Positions 34,341 to 46,640 of a stretch of 64,000 nucleotides of DNA are shown here, in pieces (position 1 is the first letter of the stretch; the number at the start of each line of letters is the position of its first letter). Under the pieces are notes generated by a model. It was not told the origin of the DNA and searched no databases. It was given only the letters and a program-made list of their open reading frames with translations. The translations under genes were made by a program, and so were the position numbers. The stretch is from Caenorhabditis remanei (lineage: Eukaryota; Nematoda; Chromadorea; Rhabditida; Rhabditidae): contig NC_071329.1 of the NCBI RefSeq assembly GCF_010183535.1, positions 9,486,001 to 9,550,000 on the forward strand, written 5' to 3'.

Positions 34341-37300
34341 TTATTTCTTCTTCTGGAATCTTTTCAGAATCTTTTTCACGTTCTGAACGTAGAATTGTTT
34401 TGTATGCGGATGTACTGGGATGTCGAATATTACTGGTTCGTTCTGGAAAATAAATTATTTATAGAGAAGAGAATAACACAAATGGAGGAAAGACGGGTTG
34501 GGTTTTCAGGAAATTGGAGGAAAACAATTGAACAATCAACAGAGGAATATTCCTTTTTGATTCAATGAAAATGAAGATATATGTATAGTCAAAATCTTCA
34601 AATTTCAGATCTCTCTCAAGGTTATATTAAGCATTTCAGAAGTCATCATACCCCTACAATTACCCAATATTCCTATTACTATCGGAAACATTCATTTCCT
34701 AAATGGAAAACACCATTTCAGTTTTTGATTCCCATTTCCAAATTCTCACCTTCATATCCAAGTTTTCGTTACACAAACAGCAGTTGATGAACTTTGTGTA
34801 TCCATCAGTTGTGCATCCATATCCTTCATGAATGTGTCCGAATACGTGATACTTTGGTCTGACTCTCTTGAACACTGTATTCAATAACTCAACACATCCC
34901 ATTCTCTGTCCATTGTTCATCATATCCCCATGACCTGAAAACGGGTACTTTGGACTTTGAATCGAATGAGAGGACCACCCTACCTAGTGGTGGAGTATGT
35001 GTTAAAAGTACGTCAACCCCAGTTGGGATCATATTCCATTTGTCAAGAAGAGATTGTCCACGAGAGAGGTTGAAAGCCCAGTTGTCCACTTTTGGTTGCC
35101 TGAAAAAAATAGAAAACACTCGAAAGAGTTTGAAGGATCGCTCTAACCAAGGAGTTCCATAAATAGTGATTCCGAAGAGTTCGATAACACTGTCCTCCAA
35201 ATAAATTGCATTTGAGAGAAGATCCTGAATCAACAATACTGTTTTCTGATTTTTGTGTTTCGATCATGCTCACTTTTGCTGAAATTCCACCTTTCGAATC
35301 GGAGTGAATTGCTGATAACAATGCCTGTTTCAGCGCCATTTCCTTAGGTTCTGACTCCTTGTCTGCAAGAAAAAAGCGATTGTTGATCGGTGTGATCTTT
35401 CAAATTTTGCTCACTTAATTTCAGGAATGTGTCGTCAAATGTGCATTCATGATTGCCTCCTATCACTACTTTATACGCGTATTTCAGTTTTCCAAGTAAT
35501 TTATTAAAGTTGTGAACTTCATTGGGGAGACCACATGAAGTGAAATCTCCAGCAACAAGGAGAACATCTCCAGGTGGAAGTCTTGATAGATCCATTTGTT
35601 CTCCATGAGTACATCCAATACATACAAATCGAACGTGATCGGGTTTGACTGGAGTATCCAATCTCATTTGACGTACTGGTTTCACTGGTCTCTTCTCTTT
35701 CAACATCTCCCAAGCGAGTGTGGGATCTTCAGTGTATTGATGAAGTGGTACCTGGAAATAGATGAACTCTTTCTCGTGAAAAATGACACTCATGAAAGAA
35801 AGTGTGTTATTGGCCCATTAATTTCACATTTTGGTTGTTTTCAAGTTTTTAACGAGCTTCAAGACACGTGTCATGTGTTGTCTGGCAGAGAGATGAGACT
35901 CTTTGAACTTACAGTTCTACCTCCGCCAGGAGAAATTGAATCTTTTCTATTTGGAGATGTTCCACTTATAGATCCACCAACTAGGGAAGTTCTTCTTTGT
36001 CGGTTACGGTAATCATCTCGAATGGCTTGATCTTGAAAGATCGAAGTAGTGCCAAGAAGATTTCTCGACTTGGAAAACATTTTCAGGCTAGAAGAAGAAG
36101 AGAATGAAGATCGAGAAAAAAAGAAATGAGAAGAAGTAGTTGCTGAATGACAATCCGAATGAAAGATTTATGGCGAGTATCAATGGATTCTCAACGTGTC
36201 GAAAACACACTGCACTCAAAATGATTTTCGACCGACGGAGGGCCGATCAAAGAGTTGAAAAAAGAAGAAGGAAATGAGTAGATGACGCTGTTATATGAGG
36301 TCATGAGGTGACAGGAAACAAGAAAAGAAATGAAGTTGCAAGTTGAGGAAAAGGGAACAAGAGCAAAATAGAAGAAGAAGAGACTGGTCAGTTTTAGTGG
36401 TTTTCGCTCTTGTCAAAAATATCTCCGTGTAATCTGAAACCTTGAAGAAGAAGAAGTTGAAACTCAGCCACTCAGAACTCTGTTGAAAATGTCAATCTGA
36501 CAGAGAAAAGGTGAGAAAATGTTCGAGTGTTTGGGTGGATCATCTGATGAATAACGAATCAAAGACGACCATCATCGGGAGGATCTCTTATTTCTTCTTC
36601 TTCTTTTTCGTTCGAATCAAAATGAAAGACTCAACAACAGTTGGTAGGATATGAAAAGATGGATTGTTTCTTCTTTTTCTTCTTCTCTATTGAATAGATT
36701 GGTTGGAAACTCTGTGGGGAACACATTTATCATTTTATCTCTTCTTTTTCTCATGAAAACACTCGACTTGGATAAAGAGCATCTGCTTCTTTTTCTTTAG
36801 ATTACTCACTGGATTCGACAGTTTTCTTCTTTGTTTCTTGTCGAGTGGAAGGCCCGAAGCAATTGAAGAGCGACGACTTGGTGATGCGTTTCCTAGTTCG
36901 AAACTGTCAATAATTATTGATCCAGAACTTCTTCCTGAAAAGAGAATTTGAATTAAAGAAAAAGAAAAAGGGAAACTCACTTCTGTCTCGGTTGAATCCG
37001 ACAAGTTCCTGATCTTCCATCATTGGTTGGAGGTAGGATGCAGTACGACTTCTCGATGGAAACATCATCTTCTGAATTTTCCATTTAATAGTAAACGTAG
37101 TGGAAATTTTGAAACTTTAAAGTCGACTAATGAACATTATAATGTAAAGTGATACAATTCAGTTACTTTGCTTTTCGAGAAAAGTGGTGAATGTTTGTAT
37201 TATTTTTAATAGTGACTTTCAAGAGTGAAGCTAGGTAATGGGTCATAAGCGTACAATACATGTTATGTCTTAATTGAGTTTTGATTAGAGTGCGAAATTA

Positions 37301-37816
37301 TAGTGCGCATTGTAGAAGAAAACGCCTAAAGAAAAAAGGAGGTTTCGCTAAAAATACATCTGTACCATAGGTAGTGAAAGAGCGTTACTAGTATACGTTG
37401 CTGAAGGAAACTAAAATTCTTCTAATCGGGGATTCTCTAAAGATTCTTTCGAGAAGAAACCAAGACGACTTGGCAACTCTTCGTAAAATGAAATAAAAGT
37501 GGAAGTTGTTCTTTTCATTGGGTTGATGAGAAGTGACCAAAGCACAGAAAAGGTCCTCAAAGGTACCCGCCGTTGTATCTTTCATCTTCCTCAGCTTCTT
37601 CCATCTTCTTCTTTTTCTTTCCCCTTCTTGATTTTCGATCAAACTTCTCTTTTCTTCCATTCCATTTCTCAATGTTCCCTCATACTTACCTCATCTTGTG
37701 GCACTGGTGCGGAGCTTCTAAAAACACAAAGATTGAAACATAACACAAACAATGATAGCAAAAAAATGGGACGAACCTCCGATTGAGTGACACTTTGAGC
37801 AATGCAGGACTCAGCA
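34341..37816 (-). CDS. MPPED1/2-type metallophosphoesterase with three alternative first exons
   Basis: Common exons 35751-35415, 35362-35274, 35224-35148, 35099-34984, 34934-34750 and 34442-34341. The first exon 36080-35913 gives 357 residues. Two alternative starts also end in phase 0 and join 35751: 37068-36981 plus 36934-36810, and 37816-37777 plus 37717-37690. The core tracks vertebrate MPPED1/2: VLLVAGDFTSCGLP, GGNHECTFD, GITIYGTPW, FNLSRGQSLLDKWN, LLTHTPPLG, GCVELLNTV and HVFGHIHEGYG. The first metal motif, usually S-D-T-H, here reads GCTHGEQ, so the metal-binding Asp is Cys (C103). Each alternative N-terminus is Ser/Arg-rich with an RRTS or RRSS site. MPPED proteins hydrolyse phosphodiesters in vitro with weak activity; their biological role is unclear. 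The C. elegans counterpart is, by remembered synteny, T07D4.2. Confidence 0.85.
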
Positions 37817-40317
37817 TTTCTGCAAAATTTTTGATTTTTTGGACAGTGAAAAGTTGGGAGAAGAGTTCTTGAAGTATCGATATGAAGAAGAAACAATGAA
37901 ACAAGAGAGGAAAGAAAAAGAGATTTGAGAATGTTCGAAATGGAAAGATGTTGGGCGTATCATGGAATTGGGTACTTGGAGAAGAAGGAGAAGATCATTT
38001 CAGGTTGAGTGCAAAGATTTTGGAGCAACTGAGAAGTTTAATGGGGACAAAACACATTCAAGTAATTAAAAAGAACAAGGATTCTGATGAGAGTTTAAAG
38101 TGATTTGGAAGTTGGAGTATTTGGCTTCCTACTAAAACTCTCTGGGATAAAAGTGATGAATTGGAAGCTTGAAAAACATTTTAAAACATTGAGAAGAGTC
38201 AAAATATGTGGGTCGACTCGGGTCGGCAGAAGTGACCTGGATATTGATAAACAACAAGTACCAATCAATTCAACAACTTATTACCATGGCATGTTCTCTC
38301 TGGATCTTTCTTCTCACTACCTCGAGAAGCCTTTTCGATTTTCGAATTCAAATTTAGTGTTAACAATGGAATGAAACTTCTCACCATTTCTGAAATAAGA
38401 ACTGAACACTGAATTCAAGGTATAAAATCTTGCTGACAGGCGAAAGAAACCAAATGAAATTCGAACTGCAAGTGAAAAAGATCAATCGAAGACCGGCAGT
38501 GCGATCTTCCTAGTGATTTCATAATAATTTACATTATAGCAAAGCTCCAAAAAAACAACCGTTTGCGTTCAACCTGAAACCGGAGATTAAGAGAAGAACT
38601 CCAAGGGTAGGATAAAAAGACGGATGTATACACATCTGATTTCAATTCTTGGATTTTCTAAATTCTTAAACAAATAAAAAAAAAAGTTTTTGCCCTGTTT
38701 TCAAATCCTATTTCTTTTCCTCTAAAACCAGTATGATCATTTTCGAAGTTATCTTGGATACGTATTTCGATTCCGCAGAAACCAACAATAGTAATAGTAA
38801 AAGAACTTACTTGAGAACATGAACCATTGAAAAAAGTAAAGTGACTGGTTGTTGGAGTGTTGGAACGGAGACGGGGAGGCCGTCTCATCAGGTGTTGATT
38901 TACTCGCCACCAGTACCAAACGACTCCTCCTTCCTTCCCTTTTTCCCTCAAAACTCACTCCCTCACTTCTGTCTCGCCACAAAGACTTGTCATAACTCAT
39001 CAATAAACGTTTTTGACACCCCACAACGGGTCACAATAAGCGATCAAAGTTGAGAGAGCTCCAAGGGGCTCAGAAAGAATTGTGAAATGATGAGTGGTGC
39101 ACAAAAAACACGGGGAGATCCGATGTGGCGGGAGACGAATTGAAATCAGAGGGGTCGTCGTGTAGTCGAATGATGGATTAGGATGGAAACAAAGAGGGCG
39201 GTACAAGATGTAATTGAAAAAGGTGTCGAATCACAAGATGAGTATTTACGATTATTCTAGAAGTTATTGAAGAAAATATGAACAAACTCGTGCTACTCCT
39301 GATTGTGAAAGTGGTTCAAAATTATTGGTGTTGTTTCAGAAGCACACACTTTTCGTTGATTATTGGTTCACAAGAATCACTAGAGAGTCTCTCAGAGAGT
39401 CTATAAATAAGGGTCCATTATCTTCTATTAGTTATCTTTGTGGCTCATCTCTAAAATATTTTCCACCATTATCACCACACAGCTACCAAAATGTTGTCAA
39501 GTGATTTCTGATCGAAATGAAAAAGAGTGTAGATGTGTGCATCTTCATATAACCCTTTCTCTTTCTTATATCTTGTCGATTAACCTTTTGACAATAAATC
39601 AGACGCTCCCCCAGACAGCTGTCTTCTGCTTCTTCTTCCTCTTCATTCGTACCGCCCGTCGCTTGTTTTCGTCTTCTCTGAAACTGTGCGACGATTCCAT
39701 CAAAATTGAAGCAAATAGAGATGTAGAACAAGGGGAAAATAAAAGCAAAACACGGAGAAATGATGACAAGTGACTTCTATTTGTACTTGAATTGATGGGT
39801 AACAAGTTCCTTATTTTGAACTTCGTGTTGTGTCTAATGGAAGAAAAAGATGATTTAGGTGCACTCATTGCAGTTCTGGTAACGAATCGAAGGAAAACGA
39901 AACGTTTTTTGTGATTCCATCGGCAACAGAACTGTTTTCTCAATTCTAGAAAGAGAAAAGATGTTTCGAAGTTTCAACCAGAAGCTTCTCATTTCTTGCA
40001 TAATTTTCAATTTTGCAATACTCACAGTGGCTTTTTTAATCTGAATTTTCTGAAATTATTTTCTTGCCCAAAATCTATGAGAGCGTTTTCTGATTTCAGT
40101 TACTTTCTTATACTTTTTTTTTCATTTGAAGCAGAATTGAGCAGATTGTGGAGTTTCGAATCGCATGATGTTAACAGCTGCCACGATAGTTAACCGGGTG
40201 TCAACCTAATTACCCTTTCACCCGCAGAGCACCCATACATCACTGGAAAAAGATGCGGGCTTTGGAGAAAACTCATGATATCAAACAACGAAGGAGCTAT
40301 TTTTAACAACAACTTAT
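37817..40317. other. 2.5-kb spacer downstream of rha-1 and upstream of the MPPED-like gene
   Basis: No coding exon I can support. It holds the promoter of the longest MPPED-like isoform. The acceptor-like TTTTGCAG just before the 37816 start suggests trans-splicing or a leader intron there. Confidence 0.45.
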
Positions 40318-40323
40318 TTTATT
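40318..40323 (-). terminator. AATAAA polyadenylation signal of rha-1
   Basis: AATAAA on the minus strand, about 113 bp beyond the rha-1 stop codon. Confidence 0.6.
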
Positions 40324-40435
40324 AGAAAAATGAACGAACCAGCAGAAATCGTATAACTCGAGATCGTTACACAATTAAGAACAACTTCAAAGACAAAAAT
40401 GGATTTGATGTACAGAAAAAGATCAGATATTTGAT

Positions 40436-43400
40436 TTACCATTGCGATGCGTTCCATCCTCGGTTACCACCACGACCTCTTCCACCACGTCCTCCTCGGA
40501 ACCCGTCATTGCTTCCCGGAGCTCCGTATCCACTATCACCACCTCCATATGCACCACGTGAAGAATTACTGTTCCAGTCACCTCCCGCACCACCGTAACC
40601 TGAGTTGTTGAAATGATGATATCCCATTCCAGAACGGGGAGGAGGATAAGGACGATTTTGAGCATATGGGCGTCTTCCGCGTGTGTAACCGCGAGAAGAG
40701 AACATCTTACCCCCGGGAGCTGAAGTTTTTGTATTTTCGACTAAAATAGTTAAACATGCACACAACTAGCGGGTGGCGAACAAAAGCGGGTTAAGACAAA
40801 AAGGGAGATATGGAGGTTTTCAACCTGTCCTTGCCATAAAATTACCTGGAGAGTAGCTTTGTTGTGATCCTGGAATGTTTTGATAGGACGAGTCGGCTTG
40901 AAAAGATGAATCTGAAAATTAGCAAACATTAGACATGTGGTGTGGAGGAAGAACCTACTATTCGACGAAGTTGGTCCCCAATCTGAATACGAATTGTTTG
41001 AACGATTTTGCGGAGCTGTTGGCATTTGAATTATCTGAAAATAAACATGACACTGTTTGACTATGAAGAATTATTTCATACGGCATTGTCTGTAAGCAAA
41101 CTATCTCTGATTGGACCAGCTTGCGACATGAAATCTTCAGAAGATATGTCCCGAAGAAGTTGACGAAGTTCCGCATCGCTTGAATTCATAACACCAAGCG
41201 ACTCTGGATTTTCACAAGATCTTACGAGAAGGGCTTCAATGCATGGGCGAAGACCCACGAGAGCAGCAGCAGTGGGAACATCCATACGTATTGTTATCCT
41301 GAAAAATTATCAGATGGATGCGGGCGACTTAAAATAGAAACAAACGTGTCGTCCACTCGAACAAGTCCTTCTCCAATACACTCAATTTTGCGACTGCCGA
41401 ATACGAGGAGTTGAATTGCAGTGATGACAGACATTCCTTTACAAGAGATACATCTAGTACGAACTTTTTCGGTGAACACAAGAAGGGGACTGGGCAATTC
41501 CATTTCTTGTCTATTGTTCATCGGAACGAGTACTGAGTATTTATTGATCAGAGCGCTCGACTGTTCTATAGTCAATACTTTCCGTTTTCCTGTGTAGTAA
41601 GCGACATTTGGGTAGAGAGCCATCACAAGTAGAGATCGCATCAAATTTAGTTCACGATCGGGACCATTCACGTTAACTTGTACATCGAAAAGAATATCTT
41701 CTGGGAAGGAACATTGATTGCGAAGGACATCCACCAATTGTCTTCTTGCTCCTCTTAAATATGTTGTTTAATAAAACAAATTGTGATAAATTTACTTACT
41801 CAGTCATTTTCAGAACAGGATTGCTCACTGAAAAACGCTCACAGAATTCCCGTTCAATGGCAGCTGAATTTCCCATTTGAGAAGCTTCACGATAACTTTG
41901 GAAAACGGAAACAAGTGCAACGTGATCCGAAAACTTGTTTCCAGTGAACTTTCTTTGAACACCACTCAACCGGGAATGGTGTTTCTCACGTGGAACAAAT
42001 GGAGTCGGGAACGACATCGCTGCTGCCACGTCACACATCACCGAGCCAGCACCAAGAGCAGTTCCGAGAATAAGAACTTTGGCTATAACCGGCTCTATTG
42101 GCATCCGAGCAAGCATTTTTCCAAGACTGGTCAATTCCAAATTACGATCAAGAGCTCCCATAGCTTGCAAGACAGCTTCACTTTCAACAACCATATCATA
42201 TGGAGGTGGCTCAAGAGCTTTTCCAAGAAAATCTCCAACAGATCCTAGGCGGAGTAGTTTAATAGTCAGAGCGATTTGATGCAGCGGGATACGGAGCATT
42301 TCAGCAGTTCCATGTTCATCGAGAGATTCGAATCTCATTCTACTGCACAAATGGAATGCATATCCAGCACGAACACGTCCAGCACGACCTCTTCTTTGAA
42401 TTACATTAGTCTTTGAGGCCCATACAGTTGCAAAATGAACCATATTGTTGTTTGAAGTATACATTCTTTCTTTGGCCCTGAAAAAAAATTATCAGAATAA
42501 AAACCTTTCGTGAATAATTGTTTTTCTTACTTGCAAGAATCAATGACATAGACAACGTCATCAATAGTAATACTGGTCTCCGCGATATTAGTCGAAATGA
42601 TAATCTTTCGCTTGTTTGGATAATGATTGAACACTTTCCTTTGCTCTTGACTTGTCAACTGCGAATGTAACGGCAACACTTCATACTTTGAAGTCTGACC
42701 TAAAGGATAAATTTTCAATTATAAAAAAGAAAAATATATATCACGTACCGAACTCCTGATGTTCTAAAAGGCGATTACAGAGACTCATGATCTCTGCCCA
42801 ACCAGGAAGAAAGATAAGAACAGCTCCGTCGACTCCACGGTTAGCAATATCTACTAGAGTGGCTTCGATGACTCCATATGGAATATCTTTCTCCGAAATA
42901 CGAGACATGGCAACTTTTAGTGATTCGTTAATTGAGGGATCAGTTAAAAGATTCATATTTCTACCCTTATCATCTACTTCCTCGTCTCCCTCGTCATCTT
43001 CCGGTGGAGCAGCGCCCTTCTTCTTTTTTCTTTGTTCTGGCTCATCGGGCATGTAGCGAAGATTTTGTATGATATCTTCCAAATAGAATGCTAAAAAACT
43101 AGAAACTGTATTATTGAAAAGAGAAATAAAAGCACCTTGAACAGGAAATGTTCTTCCATGCATTGTGATCACTGGAGTTGGTCCAATTTCCGGAGCTGAT
43201 CCGAAGAAGTTGGTGAACAAATTGGTGTCAATTGTGGCTGACATCAAAACGACGCGAAGATCTTTGAATTGACTGATCATATCACGAAGAACAATGAGTA
43301 CGAAATCAGTCTGTAAATCAATCGATACATCTTAACATTTCACTTAGATATACTTACATCAACGTCTCTCTCATGAATCTCGTCAATGATAACGTGTGAA

Positions 43401-45155
43401 ATTCCACGAAGTCCGTTTTCCATCATTCTAAGCAACACTCCAACAGTACAAAACATGATTGAACCATATGGACGCGGAGTGGCATTGTCAAACCGAACAT
43501 TATAACCGCATGTTTCTCCAACATCTTCTCCTCTTTCGTTGGCAACACGTTCAGCAAGAGATATGGCAGATATACGACGAGGTTGTGAGACTACGGCATT
43601 GAAATGAGCTGCTTGCTTTTTGTCGATGAAACTTTCGAGTAGGAACTGAGCAACTTGAGTACTTTTTCCACATCCTGTCTCTCCTTTGATCAAAGTCACT
43701 CGATTATTTGCAACAGTCTGCACGATGTCATCACGGAATTGTGCTACAGGAAGATCTCGACGTTGAGCGTTGATTGCGTCCAGTGGTTCTCCTAGTTTGG
43801 CCTCTTCTTTTTCGTTGATGCGTTGACTGATTTGTTCCATCGTCATCTGAAAGCAGTTTAAAATATTATTTTTTTTAAAGAAAACAACTTACAAATGCTA
43901 GTGGCGGTTCGTCAATATTCGATGCTCTCCATGGATTCCAATTTTGAAGTGGTGGAGCCCAAGAGATGCTTGAAGCAGTACAATTTTCAGAAATAGGAAA
44001 CTGTGCTAGTTTGATATCAGTAAGAAGTGTCGTAGGAGCTTCTGCTGACGAAGTCGCTTCATCAATGATTGGTAACTCAAGGCCACAGGATTTAACGTAA
44101 TCAACAACACGCGTTGAGAGAACTTCTGGGAGGCTTACGCTGATGTCAGGAAGCTGAATGTGAATTTGTTTTAAATGAAACCCTTTATGTTACTGCGAAA
44201 TCAACCTTACCGTGCTGACTTTGTTTTTCTTAGTTGGCCCAGTGTACGCTTGCATTATGTTCAGATGGAACATTTGGCGCACGACATTCATAGCACATCC
44301 GGATTCCGAAACTTTCTTGTTAGAACCAGAGCCTTTTCCGATGAGTGCTGAAAAAACTTTTTACAGATGCAAGATCCAAAATAACAACGTACTTTTATTC
44401 AGTTGAGGGACATAAAGCTGAGCGGTCGTTTCCATCGTTCTGGAAAACTATTCGTTAGAAGCTTTTTTTCTGGGGAAAACTAACCTGACAGTATTTGCTT
44501 CTTTTATTTTAGTTGTGTAAACAACTTGTGGAAGTTTCATTTTTTGTGTATACTCGTTCAGAGCTTTTTTAGAATTCTCCATTGTCCATCCTCCATGAAA
44601 ACTTGATTTATGATCAACAGTTTCAGAAGCGGTGATTTCATCCGCTTTTTGGGTGACATACTCTTCATGAGTGCCTTCATCTCGTTGATATGCGTTACTC
44701 CACGGATATCTAGGTTTCTTTGGTTGAGCGTATTGCGATCCCTGTGTATCGTTAGAGGGCATACTCATTCCATCCTCCCCTCCACAGAAGATCGTCCCGG
44801 GCTCCGAAGAACTAGCATCTTGCCAAGTTGGTGTTTCAAGGCTCGAAGACGTCAAACTCGGAATTTCGCTTTGCTGCATCTTTCCGTCTCGAACCAAGAA
44901 CTGGCAAAAGTCGAGAGCAGCATTGGTTGCAGCATCCTAAAATTTAAAAAAAACTCTCCTTAGAAACTTGACAAACGAATTCACCTTTTTGTTCGAGGAG
45001 TTACCAAATGCGACATAGTTGAAACTAGGAACGCGTAGTTCACATTTGAATCTTGAACGAGCGCCCCTTGTTTCACCTTTCGTGTCATACGCAGGATTAC
45101 CGTATTTGTTTCGACCAAGCCATGCATATAGAAACTCTTTAATATCTCGGGACAT
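40436..45155 (-). CDS. rha-1: RNA helicase A (DHX9/MLE orthologue)
   Basis: Fifteen exons from 45155 to TAA 40436: 45155-44985, 44936-44485, 44439-44393, 44347-44211, 44153-43893, 43846-43358, 43310-43136, 43090-42749, 42699-42531, 42477-41800, 41753-41346, 41298-41082, 41034-40959, 40911-40846 and 40719-40436. Total 1,323 residues, close to DHX9 (about 1,270). Two dsRNA-binding domains (residues about 3-75 and 165-275) precede a DEAH helicase core with [19 protein letters not shown] and [10 protein letters not shown]2 and OB-type regions follow, then a Gly/Arg-rich RGG tail ([13 protein letters not shown]). In nematodes the protein acts in transcription, RNA silencing and germline function. 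One intron (before 41753) uses an AAG rather than CAG acceptor. The start follows TTTTAG directly and lies 142 bp after the PDRG1-like gene. Confidence 0.95.
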
Positions 45156-45273
45156 CTAAAAGTGATATGAGAAAAATTAATTTGTTTTAATTGTGCCGAT
45201 TTAACCACGATAATATGAGAGGACAAAACTCAAAGTAAAATCTATTACTACATATTTCAAGAAAAAATTTATT
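45156..45273 (-). promoter_or_regulatory. Operon-type intercistronic region before rha-1
   Basis: On the minus strand an AATAAA (45268-45273) lies 25 bp after the PDRG1-like stop. About 105 bp of AT-rich sequence follows, then CACTTTTAG joined directly to the rha-1 ATG. This matches nematode operon junctions, where the downstream gene receives SL2. Confidence 0.65.
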
Positions 45274-45297
45274 CGACAACATAGATAAAACATCAGT

Positions 45298-45864
45298 TTA
45301 ATCGGTGAGCTTTCCATCTTTTAACAGGGGTTTCAAGTCGAATCCTCTTTCTTCCAAGTTTCTTTCTTTGTGTAACTTAAGGAAAGTATCTGTATCTTGC
45401 TGAAAAAATTATTTTATAAACTGAAACATTTAAAAATGTTAAACTTACTTTAATAACTTTTCCGACTTGTTCGCGAACCTCCTCCACTGTTTTCGTATCT
45501 TTTTCTAAAATCTTCAAACTATTTGCTTGGCTCGTTTGAAGGAAACATGTTCCGTTGTATATCCACACTGGATCCAAGTCTTTCTGCAAATCATAAATTG
45601 CGTAAAAATTCGAAAAACAATGCATACCTCTTTGATTCGTCGTCCCGCTTCTCGAAATTTTTGTCGTTCAAGATCTAGGTTTACACAAGTTTCCTTTGCG
45701 TGATTCAATCTATTAAAACCAGAGAAACGTTGAGATGGAGTTCAAATAACTCACTTAGTTGAAAGATAAATAATCTCAGAAGTTCGGTCTCTCAGCTCTT
45801 TTTCTGGATCGTGGGGAGTTTTCGTGGTTCTCATCGCCATTCCAGTAGTAAGATTCGTGATCAT
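45298..45864 (-). CDS. PDRG1-like prefoldin-fold protein, last exon apparently frameshifted
   Basis: Four exons: 45864-45755, 45709-45628, 45583-45449 and 45401-45298. The first three give about 109 residues of charged, coiled-coil-like sequence (prefoldin beta-type), including DLDPVWIYNGTCFLQTSQ. In exon 4 the frame from the splice reads QDTDTFLKLHKERK, then runs to a premature TGA at 45333-45335. In a different frame the same exon reads LEERGFDLKPLLKDGKLTD and stops at TAA 45298-45300. Its GFDLKPL matches, from memory, the GFNLNPL block of human PDRG1. The switch falls in the AAAAA run at 45357-45361. PDRG1 is part of the R2TP/prefoldin-like cochaperone complex. It is probably the first gene of an operon with rha-1. 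Confidence 0.65.
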
Positions 45865-46640
45865 AGTGTATCTGGAACAGTGATTTTAGAATATACAAGA
45901 AAAGATTTAGAATTTCGGAACAGAAACATACAAGTATCAATTCACAGTTTACTAAATTGGGATGAGTGATTCCTTATTAGTCTTCCAGCTAATTTTTTAA
46001 AGGAAAATACAAAAAAAAAACAATTTTGTGATAAACACGAACTTTAAAAACTTTTTTTTAATTCCTGACAGGTTTACGCGTAATTACGAAAACTATAAAC
46101 AAAAATTTAAAACTAGCTGCAACCGGCTCTTGGTTTTACTTGTCGTAATATATAACGCATCAAGTGCATCTCTGCATTTGGTGTACCGATGACCGTACTT
46201 GTTTTTTTCAAATTCGAAAAAAAAAATCAGTTGCTCCGATTTAGCGATCTACATTTCTCTCTTTTTCTTTTCAAAAAAGGGACAGTTTTTCTCTTTCTCT
46301 CTTTTTTTATTTTTTGTTTATAGATCAAAAGCCGTTAAAATATGCCCGCCAGAGTTTTTAGTGAAGTCATGAGAGAAAAAGTGTATTTACACGCGTTATC
46401 AACGCCAGAAAAGTTCAAAAGTATTTCTTACCATGGTCGTGCAAAAAATCAGCACGACTTTATCTCTCTCGCCCCATCTTCCGTTTTCTGTTAGTATTGA
46501 TGTAACGTGTTCTCCTTCTCTTCATGTTTTCTTCCTTTTTATATTCTTCATCTGTTCTCTTTCAAACGTTTGTGTCTTGAACTCAATAACATCACTTCCC
46601 GAACTAACAATCAATAAACTAAACTTTATAACAGGCCAAA
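45865..46640. promoter_or_regulatory. Divergent promoter region between the PDRG1-like/rha-1 unit and ddx-19
   Basis: 776 bp between oppositely directed starts, with poly-A/T runs and pyrimidine-rich tracts. A TTATAACAG acceptor (ending 46634) sits 6 bp before the ddx-19 ATG and is likely a trans-splice site. No other gene seen. Confidence 0.6.
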
